Positions 42,297 through 50,086 of a stretch of 64,000 bases of DNA are shown one piece after another (within the stretch, counting starts at the first letter, position 1; every line of letters starts with the position of its first letter). This DNA comes from Microbacterium sp. T32 (lineage in GTDB: Bacteria; Actinomycetota; Actinomycetes; Actinomycetales; Microbacteriaceae). Below the pieces are notes generated by a model. It saw nothing but the letters and a program-made list of their open reading frames with translations. It was not told the DNA's origin and did no database searches. The stretch spans positions 124,001 through 188,000 of the forward strand of contig NZ_LQQP01000009.1 of NCBI RefSeq assembly GCF_001619615.1, in the 5' to 3' direction. Made by a program: the position numbers and the translations under genes.

Positions 42297-43583
42297 GTGA
42301 CCGATCGCTACGACGACTCGCCCGTGGAGAACGCGGGCTCGCCGGCGGAGGAATCCGCCCGCTGGCCCGACCCCGCGGCCCCCGAGGCCGCGGCATCCGA
42401 GCCGCGTGCTTCACGCTCCGCCACCGACACCGGTGACATCGACGACGTCTTCGCCCCGACGCCGAGCGTCGACGCACGGGCGCACGTCAACGCGCGCCGC
42501 GCGACGCACACCGAACTGCCGGATGCCGACGCCCACGCGCAGTCCGAGGCGCCGGCGCCACGCGACGGCGACGCGCCGCAGTACGGCGTCGGGCCGTTCT
42601 CGGTGCGCGAGGTGTCGCTGCTCGGCATCTGGGCTGTGCTCTTCATCGTCTCGTTCTTCCCCCTCAACAACCTCCCCCCGAACGTCCGCGTGCTCGGGGG
42701 CGGCTCGAACGTCTGGCTCTCCAACCTGTGGTGGATCCCCACGGTGGCTCTCCCCACGATCGCGGTCGGTCTCCTGGCTCTGCGCCGTCTCTCCCCGCAG
42801 GGCATCCGTCGGGTCGGCTCGCTCGGTATCGACCAGTTCGCCTCGGTGGCGTTCTCCGTCGCGGCGCTGGTGTGGGTCGCGTGGGTGTGGGACACCGTGT
42901 CCATCGCCGCCGACACCGGGCTCTGGTCGCGCACCTGGGTGGTCTGGGTGGGGGCCGTCCTCACCCTGGCCGGCGTCGTCCTGACGGTCTTCGCGCCGAT
43001 CATCCCGCCGTTCGAGCAGGACTTCCAGGGCCGCCCAGAGGTCGCCGCGCACCGCAACGCGCGGCCTGTCCGTGCGGTCGTGAAGCGCCCGGCGCGTCCG
43101 CGTCCCGTGCGGTCGACCCCGGCCGTCGCACCCGCCGGACACGAGCACGCGGAGCACGGTCACGAGGCTCACGAGCACACGGCGTACGAGCAGGACGCGG
43201 CCGCCGAGCGCGGCCCGGTTCCCGGGAGCTACACCGGCTCCACCGATCTGCCCCACGCGAACGAGGCGGAGCCGGCGACGTCCGTCTTCCCGACGCACGG
43301 CGACGCGCACGACACCGACGTGATCGGCGCGTCGGCCGACTCCGCGCACGTCTCGGAGCACTCCGGACACGACGCCGCGCCGCGTCACCCGCAGCCCCAG
43401 GCGTTCTGGGCGCTGGCACCCGACGAACGCGAGGTCGTGGACGACTACGGCACGCCGATCTTCCGCGTCGGACCCACCGCGTGGGCGCTCGTGATCGAGG
43501 ACCGCGGTGAGACGTTCGTGATCCGTCACGACGACGGTCGGATCGGCTACCTGCACGACGTCCGGGGCGTCACGCGCGGCTGA
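42297..43583 (+). CDS. Membrane protein with histidine-rich cytoplasmic or external segment, unknown
   Basis: A 428-residue protein that I do not recognise. An acidic N-terminal region (about 1-95) precedes four membrane helices (LLGIWAVLFIVSFFPL, IPTVALPTIAVGLLAL, SVAFSVAALVWVAWVW, VVWVGAVLTLAGVVLTV). A soluble tail follows, rich in His and Glu (GHEHAEHGHEAHEH and later HVSEHSGHDAAPRH). It ends in a small folded segment (FWALAPDEREVVDDYGTPIF ... FVIRHDDGRIGYLHDV). The His clusters could bind metal. The GTG has AAAGGA upstream. It lies between dnaE and hisD without an obvious link to either. Confidence 0.75.
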   Translation: MTDRYDDSPVENAGSPAEESARWPDPAAPEAAASEPRASRSATDTGDIDDVFAPTPSVDARAHVNARRATHTELPDADAHAQSEAPAPRDGDAPQYGVGPFSVREVSLLGIWAVLFIVSFFPLNNLPPNVRVLGGGSNVWLSNLWWIPTVALPTIAVGLLALRRLSPQGIRRVGSLGIDQFASVAFSVAALVWVAWVWDTVSIAADTGLWSRTWVVWVGAVLTLAGVVLTVFAPIIPPFEQDFQGRPEVAAHRNARPVRAVVKRPARPRPVRSTPAVAPAGHEHAEHGHEAHEHTAYEQDAAAERGPVPGSYTGSTDLPHANEAEPATSVFPTHGDAHDTDVIGASADSAHVSEHSGHDAAPRHPQPQAFWALAPDEREVVDDYGTPIFRVGPTAWALVIEDRGETFVIRHDDGRIGYLHDVRGVTRG

Positions 43584-43634
43584 GCACCCCCTGCGAGCCG
43601 CCCGCGCCACGGCGGGCGGCTCGTCGTCGACCGG

Positions 43635-43640
43635 TAGCCT
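43635..43640 (+). promoter_or_regulatory. -10 box of hisD (leaderless start)
   Basis: TAGCCT ends 6 nt before the ATG at 43647; no Shine-Dalgarno is visible. Confidence 0.57.
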
Positions 43641-43646
43641 GGAACC

Positions 43647-44948
43647 ATGCTCCGCACCATCGATCTGCGCGGCCGCGTGCTCTCGCCGGCCGAGTTCCTC
43701 GCCGTCGTACCCCGGGCTGATGCAGCCCGTGACGAGGCCCTCGCCACCGCCGCCCGTATCGTCGACGATGTCGCCCGTCGGGGCGAGGAGGCGCTGCGCG
43801 AGCAGGCCGAGAGATTCGACCGCGTCAGCGACCACGCCATCGCGGTTCCCGCCGCACACCTCGACGAAGCCCTCGCCGAGCTCGATCCCGGCATCCGGGA
43901 CGCGCTCGACGAGGCGATCCGCCGCGTGCGTGCCGCGTCCGCGGCCCAGATCCCCGCGCCGACGGTGACCGAGCTCGGTCCGGGTGCGCGTGTCACGCAG
44001 CGCTGGCAGCCGGTGCGCCGTGTCGGGCTATATGTGCCGGGCGGCAAGGCTGTCTACCCGTCCAGCGTCGTGATGAACGTCGTGCCCGCGCAGGTCGCGG
44101 GTGTGCGCGAGGTCGCACTCGCGTCCCCGCCGCAGGCCGAGTTCGGCGGTCGCGTCCACCCGGTGATCCTGGCCGCCGCGAAGCTCCTCGGTGTGACGGA
44201 GGTCTACGCGATGGGCGGTGCCGGCGCGATCGGCGCGTTCGCCTTCGGGGTCTCCTCGCTCGGGCTCGACCCGGTCGACGTCGTCACGGGGCCGGGCAAC
44301 AACTTCGTCGCCTCCGCGAAGCGTGCGGTCGCGGGCCGGGTCGGGACCGATTCCGAGGCGGGAGCGACCGAGATCCTCATCGTCGCCGACGGCGCGGCCG
44401 ATGCGGCGCTGGTCGCCGCCGATCTCGTCAGCCAGGCCGAGCACGACGAGCAGGCCTCGGCCGTGCTCGTGACCGACAGTCCCGAGCTCGCCGAGGCGGT
44501 GCGCGCGGCGCTCGAGCCACGCGTCGCCACGACGCGCCACGCCGAGCGTGTGCGCGCGGCGTTCGGTGGTCCGCAGTCCGCGATCGTGCTGGTCGACGAC
44601 ATCGCGCAGGCGACGGCATTCAGCAACGCCTATGCGCCCGAACACCTGGAGCTCCACCTCGCCGATCCCCGCCCCGAGGACTTCGTCAACGCGGGCGCCG
44701 TGTTCGTCGGCCCCTACACCCCGGTGAGCCTGGGCGACTATCTCGCCGGCAGCAACCACGTCCTACCGACCGGCGGTCAGGCGCGCTACGGCTCGGGGCT
44801 GTCGGCCGCGACGTTCCTGCGCCCCCAGCAGGTCGTCGAGTACGACCGCGCCGCGCTGGCGGCGGTGCACGAATCCATCGTGACCCTCGCCGAGGCCGAA
44901 GCCCTGCCCGCCCACGGCGAGGCCGTCACGGCACGCTTCGCCGACTGA
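43647..44948 (+). CDS. hisD: Histidinol dehydrogenase
   Basis: A 433-residue zinc enzyme catalysing the last two steps of histidine synthesis, L-histidinol to L-histidine with two NAD. Motifs include VGLYVPGGKAVYPSSV, VTGPGNNFVASAKR, QAEHDEQASAV and the C-terminal ANHVLPTGGQARYGSGL equivalent (SNHVLPTGG), which carry the catalytic Glu/His and zinc ligands. The remaining his genes are not in the window. nrdR starts 12 nt downstream and is probably cotranscribed. Confidence 0.96.
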   Translation: MLRTIDLRGRVLSPAEFLAVVPRADAARDEALATAARIVDDVARRGEEALREQAERFDRVSDHAIAVPAAHLDEALAELDPGIRDALDEAIRRVRAASAAQIPAPTVTELGPGARVTQRWQPVRRVGLYVPGGKAVYPSSVVMNVVPAQVAGVREVALASPPQAEFGGRVHPVILAAAKLLGVTEVYAMGGAGAIGAFAFGVSSLGLDPVDVVTGPGNNFVASAKRAVAGRVGTDSEAGATEILIVADGAADAALVAADLVSQAEHDEQASAVLVTDSPELAEAVRAALEPRVATTRHAERVRAAFGGPQSAIVLVDDIAQATAFSNAYAPEHLELHLADPRPEDFVNAGAVFVGPYTPVSLGDYLAGSNHVLPTGGQARYGSGLSAATFLRPQQVVEYDRAALAAVHESIVTLAEAEALPAHGEAVTARFAD

Positions 44949-44960
44949 TCGAGGTTTCCC

Positions 44961-45452
44961 ATGCACTGCCCGTTCTGCCGCAACCCCGACTCCCGCGTCA
45001 TCGATTCGCGAACGAGCGACGACGGCCTCAGCATCCGTCGCCGTCGGCAGTGCCCGAAGTGCGGCGGTCGCTTCTCGACCGTCGAGACCGCGAGTCTCAA
45101 CGTGATCAAGCGCTCCGGCGTCGTCGAACCGTTCAGCCGCGAGAAGGTCATGTCGGGCGTCCGGAAGGCCTGCCAGGGGCGGCCGGTCACGGATGCCGAT
45201 CTCGCCATGCTCGCGCAACAGGTCGAGGAGGCGATCCGTCAGACCGGATCGTCGCAGATCGAGGCGAACGAGATCGGCCTGTCGATCCTCGGGCCGCTGC
45301 GCGAACTCGACGAGGTGGCGTATCTGCGTTTCGCGAGCGTCTATCAGGCCTTCGAATCGCTGGACGACTTCGACGCCGCGATCGCGCAGTTGCGGGCCGA
45401 TCATGCCGCACGTCCCTCCGCGACGCCCGTCGCGGCGGACGACGTCCAGTAG
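44961..45452 (+). CDS. nrdR: Transcriptional repressor NrdR
   Basis: A 163-residue regulator of ribonucleotide reductase genes. It has an N-terminal zinc ribbon (C3, C6, C31, C34) and an ATP-cone domain ([20 protein letters not shown]) that senses ATP/dATP. The C-terminal tail is short and acidic. No nrd genes or NrdR boxes were noticed in this window, so it acts elsewhere. Its TAG stop is the first half of the pyrD -10 box. Confidence 0.95.
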   Translation: MHCPFCRNPDSRVIDSRTSDDGLSIRRRRQCPKCGGRFSTVETASLNVIKRSGVVEPFSREKVMSGVRKACQGRPVTDADLAMLAQQVEEAIRQTGSSQIEANEIGLSILGPLRELDEVAYLRFASVYQAFESLDDFDAAIAQLRADHAARPSATPVAADDVQ

Positions 45453-45455
45453 CCT
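45450..45455 (+). promoter_or_regulatory. -10 box of pyrD overlapping the nrdR stop
   Basis: TAGCCT begins at the nrdR TAG and ends 7 nt before the pyrD ATG at 45463, implying a leaderless mRNA. Confidence 0.55.
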
Positions 45456-45462
45456 GGCGGGG

Positions 45463-46488
45463 ATGTATCCCCTTCTCTTCCGCTCGGTCCTGAGCCGCCT
45501 CGACCCCGAGTTCGCGCACCATCTGGGTGCCCTCGTCATCCGCGCCGCGGGCGTCGGGCCGGTGGCATCCCTCGTCCGCACGGCCACGGCGGCCGACCCG
45601 TCGCTGCGCGTCCGGGCGCTGGGCCTCGAGTTCGAGTCGCCGTTCGGCGTCGCGGCGGGCTTCGACAAGAACGTGACGATGGTCCGCGGGCTGCGCGCGC
45701 TGGGCTTCGGTCACGTCGAGGTGGGGACCGTCACCGCACTTCCGCAGCCGGGCAATCCGAAGCCGCGCCTCTTCCGTCTGGTGGCCGACCGCGCGGTGAT
45801 CAACCGCATGGGCTTCAACAACCAGGGTGCCCAGGCCGCGGCTCGGCGGCTCCGCGCGCTGCGCCGCTCCCGCCGTCGCCCCGTCATCGGCGTGAACATC
45901 GGGAAGAGCCGGGCGGTCGCCGTCGAGGATGCCACGACCGACTACGTCCGCAGCGCGCGACTGCTGGCGCCCCTGGCCGACTACCTCGTCGTCAATGTCT
46001 CGTCGCCGAACACGCCCGGCCTCCGCGGCCTGCAGGCCGTCGAGACCCTGCGACCGCTGCTGACGGCCGTGCTCGACGCGGCCGGCACCACACCGCTGCT
46101 GGTCAAGATCGCTCCCGACCTCGCCGACGACGAGGTGGGTGACATCGCGCGACTCGCCGTCGACGTGGGCCTGGCCGGAATCATCGCCACCAACACGACC
46201 ATCGGCCGCGAGGGTCTGCGCACCCCGGCGGCGGCCGTCGAGGCCGCCGGTGGCGGTGGGCTGTCCGGGGCGCCGTTGAAGCAGCGCGCGCTCGACGTCC
46301 TCGACCTGGTGCGCGCCGCCGTCCCGGCGGACTTCGTCGTCATCTCGGCCGGGGGAGTGGAGACCGCCGCCGACGTCCGCGAACGGCTCGCACACGGCGC
46401 GACGCTCGTCCAGGGCTACACGGCGTTCCTCTACCGCGGCCCTCTCTGGGCGCGTCAGATCAACCGGGGGCTGGCTCCGCGCCGGTGA
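45463..46488 (+). CDS. pyrD: Quinone-dependent dihydroorotate dehydrogenase (class 2)
   Basis: A 341-residue FMN enzyme at the membrane surface that oxidises dihydroorotate to orotate with quinone. The N-terminal helical extension (MYPLLFRSVLSRLDPEFAHH) is the membrane-associated domain of class 2. FMN and substrate motifs are AAGFDKN, NRMGFNNQGA, NVSSPNTPGLR (with the catalytic Ser) and ATNTTI. The ATG follows the -10 box by 7 nt. Convergent with the DUF3043 gene. Confidence 0.95.
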   Translation: MYPLLFRSVLSRLDPEFAHHLGALVIRAAGVGPVASLVRTATAADPSLRVRALGLEFESPFGVAAGFDKNVTMVRGLRALGFGHVEVGTVTALPQPGNPKPRLFRLVADRAVINRMGFNNQGAQAAARRLRALRRSRRRPVIGVNIGKSRAVAVEDATTDYVRSARLLAPLADYLVVNVSSPNTPGLRGLQAVETLRPLLTAVLDAAGTTPLLVKIAPDLADDEVGDIARLAVDVGLAGIIATNTTIGREGLRTPAAAVEAAGGGGLSGAPLKQRALDVLDLVRAAVPADFVVISAGGVETAADVRERLAHGATLVQGYTAFLYRGPLWARQINRGLAPRR

Positions 46489-46537
46489 CGCCCACCGGGG
46501 CGCGGCACGTCGTACTGCACGCCCGGGAAAGACGCCG

Positions 46538-46573
46538 ACGGCGGCGGATCCCGAGGGACCACGCCGCCGCCGT
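46538..46573. terminator. Hairpin between convergent pyrD and DUF3043 genes
   Basis: ACGGCGGCGG (46538-46547) pairs with CCGCCGCCGT (46564-46573) around a 16-nt loop. There is no clear T-tract on the plus strand. Confidence 0.5.
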
Positions 46574-46582
46574 AGGGAAACG

Positions 46583-47155
46583 TCAGGCCGGGTACTGGCC
46601 GCGCTTCACCTGCGCCTTGGGCAGGCGCATGAAGCGCATCTGCACGGTGCGCATCGCCGCGTACCAGCCGAGACCCTTCTCGACCTTGCTCTCGCCGAAC
46701 TTCGCCTTCGCGGCGCGCTTCACGCGGATCGACGTGATGATCATGTCGCCGATGACGAAGAGGATGAAGATCCACAGCGCCACGAACGACCAGTACTGGA
46801 AGAAGCCGTTCGGGATGAGAGTGAGCACGATCACGAGCACCATGAAGGGCATGACGCCCTCGCCGAGGTGCCACCCGGCGTCGACGAAGTCGCGCGCGAA
46901 CCGACGCTGCGGACCCTTGTCGCGCACGGGCAGGTACCGCTCGTCGCCGGCGGCCATGCCGACGCGGGCCTTCTCGCGCTGAGCGGCGAGTTCGGCGCGG
47001 GCGCGGGCCTTCGCCTCCTTGGTGTCGGCCACCAGGGGACGCTTGCGAGCGGCCTCCTGCTCGGCCCGAGACGGCGTCGCACGCCCCTTGCCCGAGGCGG
47101 TGACATCCGACGCGACGGGGGCGTCGTTCGGGACGGGGGCGGGGGACTTGGCCAC
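46583..47155 (-). CDS. DUF3043 membrane protein
   Basis: A 190-residue protein. A basic N-terminus (KGRATPSRAEQEAARKRPL) is followed by the DUF3043 signature AGDERYLPVRDKGPQRR FARDFVDAGWH (split), then two membrane helices (about 101-118 and 122-142) and a basic tail. The family is restricted to actinobacteria and has no known function. The GTG start is supported by GAGG 6 nt upstream; the open frame continuing far to the left of it on this strand is a shadow of the dipeptidase gene. Divergent from the M20 peptidase. Confidence 0.88.
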   Translation of the reverse strand: MAKSPAPVPNDAPVASDVTASGKGRATPSRAEQEAARKRPLVADTKEAKARARAELAAQREKARVGMAAGDERYLPVRDKGPQRRFARDFVDAGWHLGEGVMPFMVLVIVLTLIPNGFFQYWSFVALWIFILFVIGDMIITSIRVKRAAKAKFGESKVEKGLGWYAAMRTVQMRFMRLPKAQVKRGQYPA

Positions 47156-47188
47156 GGATAACCTCGAGAGCTCACTGGATCGGAGACT

Positions 47189-47194
47189 TAAGAT
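47189..47194 (+). promoter_or_regulatory. -10 box of the dipeptidase gene (leaderless start)
   Basis: TAAGAT ends 7 nt before the ATG at 47202. Confidence 0.52.
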
Positions 47195-47201
47195 TACCCG
47201 C

Positions 47202-48596
47202 ATGACCCCTGACCTGTCCCGGCAGGATGCCGTGCGCGCCACCGCGTCCGACGGCATCCCCGCAGCCCTCGCCGATCTCGGTGCGCTCGTGCGCATCCCC
47301 TCCATCGCCTGGCCGGCGTTCGACCAGTCCGCGGTGGTGCGCAGCGCCGACGCCGTCGCCGAGCTGCTGCGCGGCACCGGCGTCTTCGAGCGCGTCGAGG
47401 TGGCGCGCTCCACGATCGCCGACGGCGACGAGCTCGGACAGCCCGCCGTCCTGGCATCCCGTCCCGCTCGCAACGGCCGACCGACCGTCCTGCTGTACGC
47501 CCACCACGACGTCCAGCCCCCGGGCGACGAAGCGCTCTGGGATTCGCCGCCCTTCGAGCCGACGGTCCGCGACGGCCGCCTGTACGGACGCGGTGCCGCG
47601 GACGACAAGGCCGGCGTCATGGTGCACGTCGGCGCGATTCGCGCTCTCGCGGAGGCGCTCGGCGACGACCTCGACCTGGGCATCGCGGTGTTCATCGAGG
47701 GAGAGGAGGAGTACGGCTCGCGTTCGTTCGCGCAGTTCCTCGTCGACCACGCCGACGTCCTCCGCTCCGACGTGATCGTGGTGGCCGACTCGGGCAACTG
47801 GGACGATCGCACGCCCGGTCTCACGGTGTCGCTGCGCGGCAACGCGCGCTTCACGCTCACGGTGCGCACCCTCGCGCACGCGTCCCACTCGGGGATGATG
47901 GGCGGCGCGGTCCCGGATGCCATGCTCGCCACCGTCAAGCTGCTCGCGACGCTGTGGGACGACGACGGCGCCGTGGCGGTCGAGGGGCTCGCGGTCCGCG
48001 ACGCCGAGACCCCCGAGTACGACGAGGCGACTCTCCGTGCCGAGTCGGGCCTCCTCGACGGCGTCTCGCCGATCGGGCGCGACAGCATCCTCAGCCGCAT
48101 CTGGAACAAGCCCTCCGTCACCATCACCGGATGGGATGCCACCCCCACCGAGGCGGCATCCAACACTCTGGCCCCCGAGACGCGGGTGGTCATCAGCGCG
48201 CGCGTCGCGCCCGGGCAGTCGGCGCACGAGGCGTTCGCCGCGATCGAGGCACACCTCCGCGCCCACGCTCCCTTCGGCGCGCAGCTGGAGTTCAGCGACA
48301 TCGACTGCGGCGACGCCTTCCTCGTGGACACCGGCGGGTGGGCCGTCGAGGACGCGCGCGCGTCCTTCGCCGAGGGATACGGGGTGGATGCCGTCGACGT
48401 CGGTATCGGCGGATCGATCCCGTTCATCGCCGACCTGGTCCGCGAGTTCCCCGAGGCCCAGATCCTCGTCACCGGTGTGGAGGACCCGCACGCCCGCGCA
48501 CACAGCCCCAACGAGTCGCTGCACCTCGAGACCTTCAGCAACGCCCTCGTCTCGGAGGCGCTGCTGCTCGAGCGGCTGAATCGCCGCACCGTCTGA
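47202..48596 (+). CDS. M20-family metallopeptidase (dipeptidase)
   Basis: A 464-residue cytoplasmic zinc peptidase. Metal-binding and catalytic segments are LLYAHHDVQPPGD (His and Asp), GRGAADDKAGV, FIEGEEEYGS (catalytic Glu pair) and VEDPHARAHSPNESL. An inserted dimerisation (lid) domain lies between about 200 and 330. Related actinobacterial proteins are annotated as dipeptidases of the DapE/ArgE/CNDP group. The ATG is fixed by the leaderless spacing. The exact peptide substrate is unknown. Confidence 0.9.
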   Translation: MTPDLSRQDAVRATASDGIPAALADLGALVRIPSIAWPAFDQSAVVRSADAVAELLRGTGVFERVEVARSTIADGDELGQPAVLASRPARNGRPTVLLYAHHDVQPPGDEALWDSPPFEPTVRDGRLYGRGAADDKAGVMVHVGAIRALAEALGDDLDLGIAVFIEGEEEYGSRSFAQFLVDHADVLRSDVIVVADSGNWDDRTPGLTVSLRGNARFTLTVRTLAHASHSGMMGGAVPDAMLATVKLLATLWDDDGAVAVEGLAVRDAETPEYDEATLRAESGLLDGVSPIGRDSILSRIWNKPSVTITGWDATPTEAASNTLAPETRVVISARVAPGQSAHEAFAAIEAHLRAHAPFGAQLEFSDIDCGDAFLVDTGGWAVEDARASFAEGYGVDAVDVGIGGSIPFIADLVREFPEAQILVTGVEDPHARAHSPNESLHLETFSNALVSEALLLERLNRRTV

Positions 48597-48622
48597 TCGG
48601 ACCCGCGGGGGCGAGGCGGGCG

Positions 48623-48628
48623 TAGAAT
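48623..48628 (+). promoter_or_regulatory. -10 box of erpA
   Basis: TAGAAT lies about 40 nt before the ATG at 48669; the leader has GAAGGG as ribosome-binding site. Confidence 0.48.
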
Positions 48629-48668
48629 CGTCCCGTCCCCGCGACCGAACGACCCGAAGGGCCACGCC

Positions 48669-49034
48669 ATGACCGACACCACACTGTCGACGAACGCCGT
48701 CACCCGCGAGCACGGAGTCGCCCTGACCGACGCCGCCGCCGACAAGGTGAAGAGCCTGCTCTCCCAGGAGGGCCGTGACGACCTCCGGTTGCGCGTCGCC
48801 GTCCAGCCCGGCGGATGCTCGGGCCTCATCTACCAGCTCTACTTCGACGAGCGGTACCTCGACGGCGACAAGGTTGCCGACTTCGACGGCGTCGAGGTCA
48901 TCGTCGACGACATGAGCGTGCCGTACCTCGACGGTGCGAGCATCGACTTCAAGGACACGATCTCGGAGCAGGGCTTCACCATCGACAACCCCAATGCGCA
49001 GGGTTCTTGCGCGTGCGGCGACAGCTTCCACTGA
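48669..49034 (+). CDS. erpA: Iron-sulfur cluster insertion protein ErpA
   Basis: A 121-residue A-type carrier that passes Fe-S clusters to apoproteins. The three conserved cysteines are in QPGGCSGLIY (C50) and GSCACGDSF (C114, C116). It stands directly before the cytochrome oxidase genes and about 7 kb from the Rieske protein QcrA, one plausible client. It has its own promoter and terminator. Confidence 0.93.
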   Translation: MTDTTLSTNAVTREHGVALTDAAADKVKSLLSQEGRDDLRLRVAVQPGGCSGLIYQLYFDERYLDGDKVADFDGVEVIVDDMSVPYLDGASIDFKDTISEQGFTIDNPNAQGSCACGDSFH

Positions 49035-49069
49035 CGCTTCGACACGACGCTCCGGCACCGAATTCGATG

Positions 49070-49110
49070 CCCCCGGTTTTGGCGGATCACACCGCGAAAA
49101 CCGGGGGTTT
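49070..49110 (+). terminator. Intrinsic terminator after erpA
   Basis: CCCCCGGTTTT pairs with AAAACCGGGGG (11 bp) around a 16-nt loop that can form a small inner stem, followed by TTTT. The stem is symmetrical enough to stop transcription in either direction. Confidence 0.88.
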
Positions 49111-49153
49111 TCGATTGTTCGGCACTGGACGATTGGCCAGAGAACAGTAAGAG

Positions 49154-49178
49154 GTTGCTCTAGACTGTCGAGAGCAAC
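49154..49178. promoter_or_regulatory. Inverted repeat enclosing the ctaC -10 box
   Basis: GTTGCTCT (49154-49161) and AGAGCAAC (49171-49178) are perfect inverted repeats with a 9-nt spacer. The -10 box TAGACT (49161-49166) lies inside. A repressor bound here would block the cytochrome oxidase promoter. No regulator is identified. Confidence 0.6.
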
Positions 49179-49202
49179 ATCCACGACCCGGAAAGGTGCA
49201 CT

Positions 49203-50084
49203 GTGCCCTCCAAACGTCGCCTTCGTTGGGCAGCCGTCCCCGTCGGGATCGCTTCCGTCGCACTCCTTGCCGGCTGCAGCACCTCGCAGCTTCACGGGTT
49301 CCTCCCCGGGTTCGTGGATGACGGAACGCCCGCGACGAACCACACCGACATGGTCGCCGGTCTGTGGGTCAACTCGTGGATCGTGCTGCTCGCGGTGGGT
49401 GTCATCACGTGGGGCCTCATGCTGTGGGCCGTCATCGCCTACCGCCGCCGCAAGGGCCAGACGGGGCTGCCGGTGCAGCTGCGCTACAACATGCCCGTCG
49501 AGATCTTCTACACGGTCGTCCCGCTGATCCTCGTGGTCGGGTTCTTCGCCTTCACGGCCCGCGACCAGAACACGCTCGAGACCCAGTACGACAACCCCGA
49601 CGTGTCGATCACGGCCTACGGCAAGCAGTGGGCTTGGGACTTCCAGTACAACGGCAAGAACGAAGACAACTCCGACGCCGTCTACTCGATGGGCGTCCAG
49701 GCCAAGGCGACCTCCGACGGCTACGACCTGCAGGACGTGCCGACGCTGTACCTCCCCGTCAACAAGACGGTGAAGATCGACCTCCGCTCGCGCGACGTCA
49801 TTCACTCCTTCTGGATCATCGACTTCCTCTACAAGAAGGACATGTACCTCGGCCGCGAGAACGAGTGGTCGTTCACACCCACTCGTGAGGGCACCTACGA
49901 GGGCAAGTGCGCCGAGCTCTGCGGTGAGTACCACTCCGCGATGCTCTTCAACGTCAAGGTCGTGAGCGAGGCAGAGTACGAGTCGTACCTCGACTCGCTC
50001 CGCGCCGCCGGCGACGTGGGCGACATCAGCGACCTGTCCCGCCTGCAGAACCTCAACACGGCCGGTGCCGAAGGGAACAAGTGA
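49203..50084 (+). CDS. ctaC: Cytochrome c oxidase subunit II
   Basis: A 293-residue lipoprotein subunit of the aa3 oxidase. The lipobox is LLAGC (C25), then two membrane helices (about 55-78 and 98-118) and the periplasmic cupredoxin domain. The CuA ligands are in HSFW and [23 protein letters not shown] is the aromatic patch for electron entry. The GTG start has GGAAAGG upstream. It heads the ctaC-ctaD-ctaF operon; the promoter is enclosed by an inverted repeat. Confidence 0.95.
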   Translation: MPSKRRLRWAAVPVGIASVALLAGCSTSQLHGFLPGFVDDGTPATNHTDMVAGLWVNSWIVLLAVGVITWGLMLWAVIAYRRRKGQTGLPVQLRYNMPVEIFYTVVPLILVVGFFAFTARDQNTLETQYDNPDVSITAYGKQWAWDFQYNGKNEDNSDAVYSMGVQAKATSDGYDLQDVPTLYLPVNKTVKIDLRSRDVIHSFWIIDFLYKKDMYLGRENEWSFTPTREGTYEGKCAELCGEYHSAMLFNVKVVSEAEYESYLDSLRAAGDVGDISDLSRLQNLNTAGAEGNK

Positions 50085-50086
50085 TC

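Noticed and set aside
38551..42477. A 1308-codon minus-strand frame opposite dnaE
   Set aside because: It is antisense to a clear DNA polymerase III alpha gene and has no recognisable motif; shadow of high-GC coding DNA.
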